Shown here piece by piece: positions 54,550-62,442 of a stretch of DNA of 64,000 bases. This stretch comes from a bacterium (GTDB taxonomy: Bacteria > UBP15 > UBA6099). Position 1 is the first letter of the stretch; each line of letters starts with the position of its first letter. The position numbers and the translations under genes are program-made. The stretch spans positions 1 through 64,000 of the forward strand of contig JAKQPS010000113.1 of NCBI GenBank assembly GCA_029564595.1, given 5' to 3'. The notes under the pieces are model-generated. The model saw only the letters and a program-made list of their open reading frames with translations, ran no database searches and was not told the origin of the DNA.

Positions 54550-54582
54550 TCATCGTTACCAAGGTGACCTTGGTAACGATGA
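54550..54582. repeat. CCAAGG palindrome C
   Basis: Perfect 16-bp arms (54550-54565 with 54567-54582) around a single G, containing TCATCGTTACCAAGG. It lies 179 bp upstream of the PIN gene start. Confidence 0.9.
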
Positions 54583-54663
54583 AAATATTGTGTCGTTCAT
54601 TGTGGCGGGTTCACGCTCCCGTGCGTGGCTTTCAAACCCGGTGCGGGCGCGCGAAATAAAAGA

Positions 54664-54712
54664 AAATGGGGACAATCAGCGCGGTTTTTCGCGATGGGTG
54701 TCCCCTTTTTTC
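54664..54712 (-). terminator. terminator/REP-like hairpin after the acyl-CoA dehydrogenase
   Basis: GGGGAC and GTCCCC arms (54668-54673 with 54700-54705) with an inner CGCG pair, flanked by A-rich and T-rich tracts on the two sides. It lies about 35 nt past the stop at 54746. The TGTCCCC followed by T-run form is also seen in dispersed REP-type elements. Confidence 0.65.
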
Positions 54713-54745
54713 GGTTCTGTTATAACTGCTCGCTGCCGATTCAGT

Positions 54746-55945
54746 TCACAGCAGGGCCATGCCTTTGATGGTCATTATCTCGTTTGTGGCGTCCATGATT
54801 TGCAGCAGTTTTGCGTCTCGCATGTATTTCTCCAAGTTGTATTCTTTGGAGATGCCGTAACCGCCGAGTATCTGGACCATTTCAACGGTGTGCTTCATTG
54901 CAAGGTTGGTGGCAAAGACGCGGGCGGCGGCGGAAAGCTTGAGGTCGCCCATGAATTTGTTGGCGAGCGTCCAAGAGGCTTTCCAGAGGAGTCCGCGCGC
55001 GGCTTCTATCGCCTGATACGCCTCGAACAGCCTGAAGCCTATTGCCTGATGCTGGAATATCGGTTTGCCGAACTGCACTCGCTCTTTGGCGTACTGCAAC
55101 GCTTCTTCATACGCGGCGCGCATCAGCCCGACAGCCAGATATCCGACGCCGATGTTGCCGACTGTCTTTATCGCGTTGTGGATGGTGGGATAGCCGTCTC
55201 CGGGCGGCATTATCATGTTGCCCTCCGGGATGCGCGCGCCGTCGAAGCACACTTCGCCCTGATTCAACGCTCTCATGCCCAGCTTGTCCATGGATTTGCC
55301 GCGTTCGACGCCCTGCCCCAGCGGAACAAGAAAAACGCCTGAACCTTTTATCCCCTTCGACGGGTCCACGCAGGCGAACACGAGGAACAGGTCGGCTATG
55401 CTGCCGTTGCTGACGAAGCTGGATTTTGCTCCGGTGATGACGTATTCGGAGCCTTCTTTTTTCGCGGATGTTTCGTGATGGACGCACGGGTCGTAGTAAT
55501 TGCTGCCGTCCGAGCCGATGTTGCCTTCGGAGCTGCCCCATGCGGATATGTGCTCGGCTTTGGTGTCATCGCAGTAAGGAACGACATGTTTTTCGATGAG
55601 TTCTTTTTTGCCGCCGGCAAGAACGCTGAGGAACGCGGGGGCGACCATTCCGGCGAGCAGAGTGGCGGGAATGCCCACGCCGCCGACAGCGAGTTCTTCC
55701 CAGACCAGCGCGGTGCTAAGCGGGTCAAGCCCAAGCCCGCCGTGCTGGACGTTTATCGTCATCTTATGGAATCCCAACTCGTAAGCCTGCCTTAAAGTGT
55801 TCCTGAATTCAGGGCTGGCGTATGCCTCGTCCGGATTCTGCATTTTATCTATGGCAAGCTCGGCGGGCCTTATCACCTCGCGGGCGAACTTCTTTGCCAT
55901 CTTCTGCAACTCAAGCTGTTCCTGCGTCGGTTTGAAATCAATCAT
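54746..55945 (-). CDS. acyl-CoA dehydrogenase-like protein with Asp at the catalytic Glu position
   Basis: 399 residues, acyl-CoA dehydrogenase fold: N-terminal helical part, ISAWGSSEGNIGSDG in place of the usual TEPxxGSD, the KERVQFGKPIFQHQA block and the C-terminal RDAKLLQIMDATNEI. Aligned to the common YEGTSEI, the catalytic Glu is Asp385, and there is no Glu at the alternative LxxER position (IKTVGNIGVGY). Activity may be altered or on an unusual acyl-CoA. It overlaps the upstream ADC-like gene by 4 bp (ATGA), so both products work together. Last gene of the GRE operon. Confidence 0.88.
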   Translation of the reverse strand: MIDFKPTQEQLELQKMAKKFAREVIRPAELAIDKMQNPDEAYASPEFRNTLRQAYELGFHKMTINVQHGGLGLDPLSTALVWEELAVGGVGIPATLLAGMVAPAFLSVLAGGKKELIEKHVVPYCDDTKAEHISAWGSSEGNIGSDGSNYYDPCVHHETSAKKEGSEYVITGAKSSFVSNGSIADLFLVFACVDPSKGIKGSGVFLVPLGQGVERGKSMDKLGMRALNQGEVCFDGARIPEGNMIMPPGDGYPTIHNAIKTVGNIGVGYLAVGLMRAAYEEALQYAKERVQFGKPIFQHQAIGFRLFEAYQAIEAARGLLWKASWTLANKFMGDLKLSAAARVFATNLAMKHTVEMVQILGGYGISKEYNLEKYMRDAKLLQIMDATNEIMTIKGMALL

Positions 55946-56712
55946 TTCTCGAACCCCCAGTCAGTTCTTGCGAACGAGTAAGGAAGGAAAGCGTCCGGGT
56001 CGGCCTCGCCGACGACTTCGCCGGGATGCATGATGGTGTCGCTTGTGAAGAAATATGCCGCCACCGGGCGCTTGCAGACGATTTCGCTCCAAGAGTCGTG
56101 CGCGGAAGGCTCGAATGTGATTTTGCCCATGCCCATCTCGAAAGAATGATAGACGATTTCCGTCCGCTGCCTGACGAGAAGAATCGGGCCGTCGAAGCCG
56201 GGTTTGAGGTCGGCGCGGGGCATGAACTTGAAGAGGAAACTGGGGCCGACTTTGAGTGGCGGCTCGGCCATTTTGACAGCCAGTTCAGCCCTGATGGTCG
56301 CGAATCTAACACCTCTGCGCTCGACGGTTCCTTCGACAACTTTGTCTTCGCGGTTCAGAGTTATCTTCGCGGTTTTCTTCGGGAATCCGTAGATTTCCCG
56401 TCCGTTGAAAATCCGGTCGTCGTCGCCGTCGAGGGGCATGGACAGGCAGTAGTTGCCGACCTCGCCTTTATATTGGCACCTGATGAAAAGAGCGCACTCC
56501 CTGTATCCCGGCCCGAGGTTCGTGTCCGGAAAGTTCGAGATATAGGAAAGCGCCCACGGCTCGGCCGCAGGCTCCAATGGAGGCGGCAGAAGTTTCGCTA
56601 TCACATCCGCTTCCGTCTCGTACATGATGCCGAGCATCTGCGCCCCGTCGAACCTTCGTGTTGCGAATCCATAATAATTTTCAATTTCCTCTTTGCTTCT
56701 GATGAACCCCAT
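55942..56712 (-). CDS. acetoacetate decarboxylase-family protein
   Basis: 256 residues. The family's Schiff-base lysine region is seen as REIYGFPKKTAKI, with Lys112 and Lys113 as the catalytic and modulating pair. RECALFIRCQY carries the conserved acidic residue. Members decarboxylate acetoacetate or act as aldolase/dehydratase on related keto acids. The ATG at 56712 has GGAGG about 7 nt upstream; the frame runs much further up, into glycyl radical enzyme antisense-frame DNA, and is not used. It lies 77 nt after the glycyl radical enzyme and overlaps the acyl-CoA dehydrogenase gene. Confidence 0.9.
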   Translation of the reverse strand: MGFIRSKEEIENYYGFATRRFDGAQMLGIMYETEADVIAKLLPPPLEPAAEPWALSYISNFPDTNLGPGYRECALFIRCQYKGEVGNYCLSMPLDGDDDRIFNGREIYGFPKKTAKITLNREDKVVEGTVERRGVRFATIRAELAVKMAEPPLKVGPSFLFKFMPRADLKPGFDGPILLVRQRTEIVYHSFEMGMGKITFEPSAHDSWSEIVCKRPVAAYFFTSDTIMHPGEVVGEADPDAFLPYSFARTDWGFEK

Positions 56713-56789
56713 TTCCCAACCTCCTCTTAGTGTTTGAGCCGTCCGCTCGAAGCTTTCTACAGCCGTTCGCGTCCGGATTTTATTTGCTT

Positions 56790-59363
56790 TTAGGCGATAT
56801 ACTGCTCTGTGCGGGCTATCACCTCGTCCTGAATCTCCCTGCCGAGTTCGGTGAAATAAGCGCTGTATCCGCCGACTTTCACTATCAGGTCGCGGTGCGC
56901 GTCCGGGTCTTGCTGGGCTTCGCGCATGGTTTCGGAAGACACGACGGTGGGCTGCAACTGAGCGCCGCCCATCTTGAAATATGCGCGTATGAGCGCGGCC
57001 CATTTCTTCCTCGCTTCTTGCGTTCCGCCGACGGCGGAGGGATGAAACTTCATGTTCACCGCCGCGCCTAGTATCTGCGTAAAATCAAGCGAGGCGACCG
57101 ACCGCATAGCCGCAGTCACGCCATTCTTTTCGACGTTGTATGGATTGCAGCTCGCGGCGTACGGGGTCGCTGCGCGGCGTCCGTCGGGCGTGGCTATGGA
57201 CAGCCTGCCGTCTATCGTGTGAGTGGTCATGCTTATCACGTACGGGACGAAGACACCGCCCCGGCTGGTCTTGTATTTGTAAGTTTCATCGAACATCGCG
57301 TTTGTCACCCGCCGCGCCAACTCGTCTGTCTCCGCGAAACCGTTCCCCCATTTTCCTTCAATTCCGGCTATCTCGCGCCGAAGGTCCTCGAGTCCGGCAT
57401 AGTTCACGTTTATCGCCTCGATTATTTCGCGGAGCGCGAACTTGCGTTTTTCGAAAACGAGTTTTTTTATCACTAGAAGAGAGTCGGAAACGTTGGCGAT
57501 GCTGTTAATGAAGGAAATGCCGCTGAGGTCGTACAGAGCGCCGCCGTTGACGACATCCCTGCCCTTTTCCGCGCATCCCTGCATGAACGCCGAGATCAGA
57601 GGAGCGGGAAGCATGTCGGCGAAGACATCGTCCTTGATATTCGACGCGTCGGCGATGAGTTTTATCTGATGCCGCGCCTGCTTGAGAAAAGCATCCTCGA
57701 AACTCTCGTAAGAGTCGAACGATTCAGGCTCGCCGGTCTTGAGTCCGACGTTTTTGATAAGGCCCATCATGGTGAGCGAGTTGCCGTTGCGCAAAGTTAG
57801 GTCGAGCAGCCGGGAAAGAAGAAGAGCCGAGGCGCTCATGCCGCCGGTCTTGCCCGGACACAGCATCTCGACGCAGCCCATCACGGCGTAGTCGCGGGCG
57901 TCAGCGTCGGAAAAACCGTGCCGCCGCATCGACTCGACATTGATATCGTCGTTGAAAAGAGAAATATTCGAGCCGCCCGTGAAAACCGCTTCCGCCGCCG
58001 CCGGAAGCAAGTCTTCAGGAGAATCCTTGTGCACGCGGAGAGAAACGTTGGTCACCGCTTTGGCTCTCGCGGCCGCTTCCAAGAACAGATAAGTCAATTC
58101 GTTTGTGCCGTCCGTCCCATCGGGTTTCACCCCGCCCACTGTGACAGGCGATGAACCGAGGAACCGGTGATAGAAATTGCTCAGCATGTTCGATTCCGGG
58201 CGTATGTTCTGGGACATTGTTTTGAGCAAAAGCTCTTCGAGCGCCGCGCGCGCTTCCTCCCGCGTTATTACTCCGGCCTCGATGTCTTTTTTGTAATAAG
58301 GATAAAATATCTGATCCATCCTGCCGAAGCTGTGGAGGTTGACCGGATGAGCAAGCTCCACCGCCGTCTTGACCGTCCACGCCGCTTGAACAGCCTGCAT
58401 GAAAGTCTCCGACGGCATCAAGGGAGCGGTTTTGCAGTTTTCCAATGCGGCGCGAAGAGCGACTCTGCATTCCGGGACAAGTTCGTCTTCGAGCGCGGCT
58501 TTAACGGCGTCTGCCAGCCTGCGCGCGAAAACAATGGCGCCGTCTAGAGCCATTTCAACAGAGCGGTGAAAAGCCCGCGTTTCATCGTCCGCCGCAGCCG
58601 CGATCCTTTGCGCGGCCTCTTCCTTCATCTTTAAAAGCCCTTTTTTTACTACCGTGTCGAAATCAATTATCACGTGCCCCTGATAAGAGGATATCGTCGA
58701 GCAGATCGACACCATCATAGTCTGCCGGGAGGTGATAGTTGGCAGCGCGAGACTGAATTCCCGCATGTCGTCGCCGAGCAGACCTGACGACATCAACCGA
58801 CGGTCTACCTCTTCGACGACCGTTTTTCCCTCCCAGAACGGAAGAAGCTCGTTTACAAGAACTTTCCTGTCTTCCGGATCAATCACATATCTATTTATCT
58901 CGCGCTCGTCCATCGTTTTTATTTCAAGGTTCATGGGCTGCTGCCCGGCGGCGCGGGACGCTTTCATGTTTCGCGCGAAATCCCGCAGACCGCGTTTGCC
59001 GACAAGATACGAAAGAGCGCCGCCTAGAGACTTGAATCTGAATCTCATTATCGATCCGCGCGCAAGCTCGGTTTTAAAAACCCCGTTGAACACTCCCCGC
59101 TCAATGTCGATTGGGATGCCCATGAAATCTTCCGTCCAGTATCCCGCGATGAGGTCTTCCGGCTCGACATGCATGTCCATGTTTTCATACACGTTCTTCA
59201 TAGCGAGAGCCACGCGCTCGCCTGCGGTCAGTCCGGAGCCTTCCGTCTTCCTCCAGCTTTCGGTGTAATATTTCGCGCGCTGGATTGAAATCTTCGGAGT
59301 CTCCAGAATATACCTGTCGCGCAACTCGGCAATCCGGTTTTTGTTTTTCTCAAGAGTCAGCAT
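56790..59363 (-). CDS. glycyl radical enzyme, pyruvate formate-lyase-like, unassigned substrate
   Basis: 857 residues, full-length. The thiyl Cys is Cys497 in MGCVEMLCPG, with Glu499 as in the dehydratase/lyase branch (GCVE). The radical Gly is Gly832 in VKVGGYSAYF; the usual Arg before it is Lys829. GRMDQIFYPYYKKDIEAG is typical of this branch, not of true pyruvate formate-lyase. The sequence does not show which substrate (diol, choline, hydroxyproline, arylacetate or other) is used. No activating enzyme is encoded in the neighbourhood. GGGAG precedes the ATG. Follows tetR by 27 nt. Confidence 0.92.
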   Translation of the reverse strand: MLTLEKNKNRIAELRDRYILETPKISIQRAKYYTESWRKTEGSGLTAGERVALAMKNVYENMDMHVEPEDLIAGYWTEDFMGIPIDIERGVFNGVFKTELARGSIMRFRFKSLGGALSYLVGKRGLRDFARNMKASRAAGQQPMNLEIKTMDEREINRYVIDPEDRKVLVNELLPFWEGKTVVEEVDRRLMSSGLLGDDMREFSLALPTITSRQTMMVSICSTISSYQGHVIIDFDTVVKKGLLKMKEEAAQRIAAAADDETRAFHRSVEMALDGAIVFARRLADAVKAALEDELVPECRVALRAALENCKTAPLMPSETFMQAVQAAWTVKTAVELAHPVNLHSFGRMDQIFYPYYKKDIEAGVITREEARAALEELLLKTMSQNIRPESNMLSNFYHRFLGSSPVTVGGVKPDGTDGTNELTYLFLEAAARAKAVTNVSLRVHKDSPEDLLPAAAEAVFTGGSNISLFNDDINVESMRRHGFSDADARDYAVMGCVEMLCPGKTGGMSASALLLSRLLDLTLRNGNSLTMMGLIKNVGLKTGEPESFDSYESFEDAFLKQARHQIKLIADASNIKDDVFADMLPAPLISAFMQGCAEKGRDVVNGGALYDLSGISFINSIANVSDSLLVIKKLVFEKRKFALREIIEAINVNYAGLEDLRREIAGIEGKWGNGFAETDELARRVTNAMFDETYKYKTSRGGVFVPYVISMTTHTIDGRLSIATPDGRRAATPYAASCNPYNVEKNGVTAAMRSVASLDFTQILGAAVNMKFHPSAVGGTQEARKKWAALIRAYFKMGGAQLQPTVVSSETMREAQQDPDAHRDLIVKVGGYSAYFTELGREIQDEVIARTEQYIA

Positions 59364-59390
59364 CGTTAGTCTCCCTCGCGCGGTCGCGCT

Positions 59391-60056
59391 TCAACCGTCC
59401 AGAACCGACGCGTCGGCAAACTTGTCCAGCATTGCGTCGACCACCATCCTGACATGCTCCCTGCGTTCGGCCAGCGCGCTTTTAGCCAGAGGATCGCCCT
59501 TCCACAGCAACTCAAGCGCGGGCGCGTATGTGTAGTAATTTATCGCCAACCCGAACAGAGTGACGAAAAAATGTCTGGGCGCGACAGCCCCGCCGCCGGG
59601 CAGCAAAGCCCCGAACGCGACCTCTCCCCACCTCTGCAACGGCTCCATGTATTGCGCTATTTTCTCCAAACTCTGCGACCTAGAACATATCTCTCTCTGA
59701 ATAAGCCGCGCGTAACCGGGATTCAACTCCACGAAATCCAGATACGCTTCCATTCCGGCGTGAACCTTCTGCCTCGCAGTCCCTCCCGCGGTCAATGCGC
59801 CTATCAATGCCTGCGCCTGCGACTTGTAGTAAACGTCCAACACGTTGTCAAACAGGTTCTTTTTGCTTTCGAAATAATAGAACACAAGAGCTTTCGCGAC
59901 TCCCGCCTTCTCCGCAATGTCGTTAACGCTCACTCCGTCGTGTCCGCGCTCTATAAACAACTCTTCCGCCGCCCTGAAAATCTTTTCTCTTGCGTCCGGC
60001 TCGGACACCTTCGCTTCATTTTCGGTGACGACGTCTTTTTTCGTTAGTGTGTTCAT
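59391..60056 (-). CDS. TetR-family transcriptional regulator
   Basis: 221 residues. N-terminal helix-turn-helix (about 23-70): REKIFRAAEELFIERGHDGVS, VNDIAEKAGVAKALVFYYFESK. The C-terminal ligand domain (about 80-215) has the form of regulators that bind acyl-CoA or other hydrophobic ligands, but the ligand is unknown. ATG at 60056; a GTG three codons earlier is possible. It sits first in the GRE operon and opposite two SDR genes, with two matching palindromes in the intergenic promoter, so it should repress both directions including itself. Confidence 0.92.
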   Translation of the reverse strand: MNTLTKKDVVTENEAKVSEPDAREKIFRAAEELFIERGHDGVSVNDIAEKAGVAKALVFYYFESKKNLFDNVLDVYYKSQAQALIGALTAGGTARQKVHAGMEAYLDFVELNPGYARLIQREICSRSQSLEKIAQYMEPLQRWGEVAFGALLPGGGAVAPRHFFVTLFGLAINYYTYAPALELLWKGDPLAKSALAERREHVRMVVDAMLDKFADASVLDG

Positions 60057-60104
60057 CTTAATCACCGCCGAAACAGTCGGAGCGCATAATTATTTGCGAA
60101 CATC

Positions 60105-60120
60105 TTGACCGAATGGTCAA
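60105..60120. promoter_or_regulatory. TetR operator 1
   Basis: TTGACC-GAAT-GGTCAA, a perfect inverted repeat with 6-bp arms. Same half-sites as operator 2, whose centre is exactly 30 bp away. Confidence 0.75.
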
Positions 60121-60133
60121 CTCCTGTCATTAT
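60105..60133 (+). promoter_or_regulatory. promoter for the SDR pair, overlapped by operator 1
   Basis: TTGACC (60105-60110), 17-bp spacer and CATTAT (60128-60133). The -35 lies inside operator 1. Confidence 0.55.
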
Positions 60134-60160
60134 GTTAACCGAGCGGTCAAAGACTGTCAA
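60132..60160 (-). promoter_or_regulatory. promoter for tetR-GRE operon, overlapped by operator 2
   Basis: Minus strand: TTGACA (60160-60155), 17-bp spacer and TAACAT (60137-60132). Operator 2 covers its spacer and part of the -10. Confidence 0.6.
60135..60150. promoter_or_regulatory. TetR operator 2
   Basis: TTAACC-GAGC-GGTCAA, inverted repeat with one mismatch. It lies in the spacer and -10 of the minus-strand promoter. Confidence 0.72.
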
Positions 60161-60241
60161 GACATATCGCCGAATTTAACCTAACCTTTCGCAAATGCTG
60201 GAAATAACAAGGTTAGATCGGCGGCAGGGAGGATGAATAAT

Positions 60242-61258
60242 ATGAAAGCGCTTGTCACTGGAGCAGACGGGCTTCTTGGAGGCAACCTAGTCCGGGAAAT
60301 GATAGAAAGAGGAATCGAAGCGCGGGCGATAGTGCATCCGAAAAGCCTGTCTCGCACTCTCGACGGTCTTCCGATAGAGCGAATAACCGGAGACATCCTT
60401 GACGCCGGAGAGTTGGCAGAAGCGGCAAAGGGATGCGACGCGGTGTTCCATGTCGCGGCGTCCACCGCTCTCTGGCCGCCCAAGTCTCCCATAATCACCG
60501 CCGTGAATGTGGAAGGCACGCGGAATATGCTGGACGCGGCGGTCAAAGCGGGCGTGAAGAGGTTCGTCCATGTCGGTTCCGCCAGTTCGTTCGGGTATGG
60601 AACCAAAGAGCGGCCCGGAGACGAGTCGACTCCTTTTAAATACGCTGATTTCGGTCTAGCCTATTTTGATTCCAAGCTGGAAGCTCAAAGAATCGCGTTG
60701 AAGCACGCCGCCGACGGCAAGCTGGACGTTGTGGTGGTGAATCCGACATTTATGATAGGCCCGTTCGATTCCGGCCCCAGTTCAGGGAAAATGATTTCTA
60801 AATTCGCCGAAATGAGGCCGCCGTTCTACCCGCCGGGAGGCCGCAACTTCATACACGCGCGAGACGCGGCAAAAGGAATGCTTGCGGCGTGCGAGCGAGG
60901 ACGGACCGGGGAATGTTACCTTCTGGGCAACAGGAATATGGATATGAAGGAATTTTTCAGCGAGGTCGCGCGCGTGGCGGGCTTCAAGCCGCCCGCGCTT
61001 GAGATTCCCAAAGAGATAATGATGATTGCCGGGGCCGCCGGATCGGCTATTAGCAACATAACCGGAAAGCAGCCTGAACTATCCTATGAAATGGCCCGCA
61101 GTTCGTGTGTCGGCGCGTATTATAGCGCCGCGAAGGCGGTCAGAGAGCTTGCCCTGCCGCAGACGCCGATAGAGACGGCGGTGGAGGAAGCGTACGAATG
61201 GCTCGCCGAAAACGGGCACATCAAGAGCGCGCGAGGTCGCGCCGGAAAGAGGCGATGA
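60242..61258 (+). CDS. extended SDR, dihydroflavonol-reductase/3-beta-HSD-like
   Basis: 338 residues. Rossmann motif TGADGLLGGNL, FHVAASTALW, VHVGSASSFGYG and the catalytic AYFDSK (YxxxK). The N-terminal half resembles dihydroflavonol-4-reductase/steroid-type dehydrogenases acting on hydroxy or keto carbons of hydrophobic substrates. The start at 60242 leaves 9 nt after GGGAGG; the ATG at 60233 directly abuts that site. It overlaps the next SDR gene and is controlled by the TetR promoter region. Confidence 0.88.
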   Translation: MKALVTGADGLLGGNLVREMIERGIEARAIVHPKSLSRTLDGLPIERITGDILDAGELAEAAKGCDAVFHVAASTALWPPKSPIITAVNVEGTRNMLDAAVKAGVKRFVHVGSASSFGYGTKERPGDESTPFKYADFGLAYFDSKLEAQRIALKHAADGKLDVVVVNPTFMIGPFDSGPSSGKMISKFAEMRPPFYPPGGRNFIHARDAAKGMLAACERGRTGECYLLGNRNMDMKEFFSEVARVAGFKPPALEIPKEIMMIAGAAGSAISNITGKQPELSYEMARSSCVGAYYSAAKAVRELALPQTPIETAVEEAYEWLAENGHIKSARGRAGKRR

Positions 61259-61260
61259 GC

Positions 61261-62076
61261 ATGGCCGCTAAACATTTCGAGAACAAGACCGCTCTCATAA
61301 CCGGGGGCAGCCGGGGGATAGGGCTTGCGGTGGCGCGCGAACTGTCGCGCAGAGGCGCCCGCTGCGCCATCGCCGCGCGCGGAGCCGAACGGCTCGAACG
61401 CGCCCGCGCCTCTCTCGCCTCAGACGGTTTCGACGTCCTCACTATTCAAGCAGACGTCGCGGACGCTGCGTCTTGCGCCGACATGGTCTCTCGCGCAGTC
61501 GCGGAGTTCGGGCGTCTGGACATCCTTGTAAACAACGCGGGCGTATCTATGCGCGCCAACCTCGAAGACCTCGACGCCGAAGCCTGCCGCTCGATGGTGG
61601 ACATCAATCTGATGGGGTGCATATATCCGACGCTCAGCGCGCTCGATCAACTGAAGAACAACAAAGGCAGTGTCGTCTTCACGTCCAGCATAGCGGGTCT
61701 GATAGGGCTGCCGACGGCGACGATATATTGCGCGACCAAGCACGCGCTTCGCGGATTCGCGGACGCGTTGAGGTGCGAGATCGGGCCGGACGGCGCGCAT
61801 GTCGGCGTCGTCTATGTCGGGTTCACTGAAAACGACCCTGAGAAGAAAGTGGTCAGCGCGGACGGAGGAGCCGTCCCGCCCGGCCCGGCGCACATGACAC
61901 AGGAGCAAGTGGCGCGCGAGTTCGCCGAGCTAATCCGCCACCGGCGCTCCCGCGCCGTGCTTTCGCCAATCGGCAAATTGGCCGAGCTTGCCGGAAGGCT
62001 GTCTCCGGACATCGTCGGCGAAGCCATCGTCTTCAGCCGCAAAACCAAACTCAACGAGCGCCTCGGCATATCCTGA
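61261..62076 (+). CDS. classical short-chain dehydrogenase/reductase
   Basis: 271 residues. NAD(P) motif GGSRGIGLAVA, ARGAERLERA (Arg suggesting NADP), NNAGVSMRA, FTSSIAG and YCATKHALRG with YxxxK. A C-terminal extension holds SPIGKLAELAGRLSP. I place the start at 61261, 8 nt after AGAGG; the ATG at 61255 overlapping the previous stop is an alternative. It is coupled to the extended SDR upstream, so both likely act on the same pathway as the GRE module. Confidence 0.9.
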   Translation: MAAKHFENKTALITGGSRGIGLAVARELSRRGARCAIAARGAERLERARASLASDGFDVLTIQADVADAASCADMVSRAVAEFGRLDILVNNAGVSMRANLEDLDAEACRSMVDINLMGCIYPTLSALDQLKNNKGSVVFTSSIAGLIGLPTATIYCATKHALRGFADALRCEIGPDGAHVGVVYVGFTENDPEKKVVSADGGAVPPGPAHMTQEQVAREFAELIRHRRSRAVLSPIGKLAELAGRLSPDIVGEAIVFSRKTKLNERLGIS

Positions 62077-62146
62077 GATTTATGTTGCGCTGAAGCAATA
62101 ATGCGCCGCTCATGGGCGCGGCTGATGTTAGCAGGTAAAACGGTTG

Positions 62147-62170
62147 CCGCTTTCGCGGGAATGACGGCAA
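62147..62170. repeat. REP-like palindrome, copy 2
   Basis: CCGC-TTTC-GCGG core followed by GAATGACGGCAA; 62154-62169 is identical to 29395-29410. Like copy 1 it lies between gene ends. Confidence 0.65.
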
Positions 62171-62178
62171 TAAATAAA

Positions 62179-62203
62179 CCCGAATCCGTCATTAGGATTC
62201 GGG
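62179..62203 (-). terminator. terminator-like hairpin
   Basis: Perfect 9-bp arms (62179-62187 with 62195-62203), 7-nt loop; on the minus strand it is followed by TTTATTTATT. It may end transcripts of the gene at 62443. Confidence 0.6.
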
Positions 62204-62325
62204 AGCGATTGTTTAGAGCGGATGAAATGCTAGGCGCAAGGCGCATTTTTGCAGTGAATAGAACTTATTGTTCATGAACAAAAAAATGTGGCGGCAACGA
62301 AGCAGTTCGCCGCTATGAAAATCGC

Positions 62326-62357
62326 CCCGGTTCGTCGGCTCTATCGACGAATCCGGG
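62326..62357. repeat. GC-rich hairpin near the end of the EEP gene
   Basis: Arms of 12 bp with one bulged T, around GCTCTAT. It lies about 86 nt past the stop at 62443 on the minus strand, without a T-run directly after it. Confidence 0.5.
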
Positions 62358-62442
62358 ATAAATGTTGCTTTTTTCTCTCTTGGCAGTATTCGGTTTAACG
62401 CGCAGTTTGAAATAATCCAGCGAAATCAATGCCGTTTCATTA

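Larger units (their letters stand above)
54372..54745. other. intergenic stretch without a gene
   Basis: 374 bp, AT-rich near the PIN gene, GC-rich nearer the acyl-CoA dehydrogenase. It contains palindrome C and a terminator-like hairpin (listed separately). No reading frame is supported. The composition change near 54590 probably marks the edge of the inserted DNA. Confidence 0.7.
62077..62442. other. intergenic stretch without a gene
   Basis: 366 bp between convergent gene ends. It contains a REP-like element, a terminator and a GC-rich hairpin (listed separately); no reading frame is supported. Confidence 0.75.

Noticed and set aside
56713-57003. N-terminal extension of the acetoacetate-decarboxylase-like gene
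   Set aside because: The extra part is a shadow of the glycyl radical enzyme's 3' end; the ATG at 56712 has a strong ribosome site.
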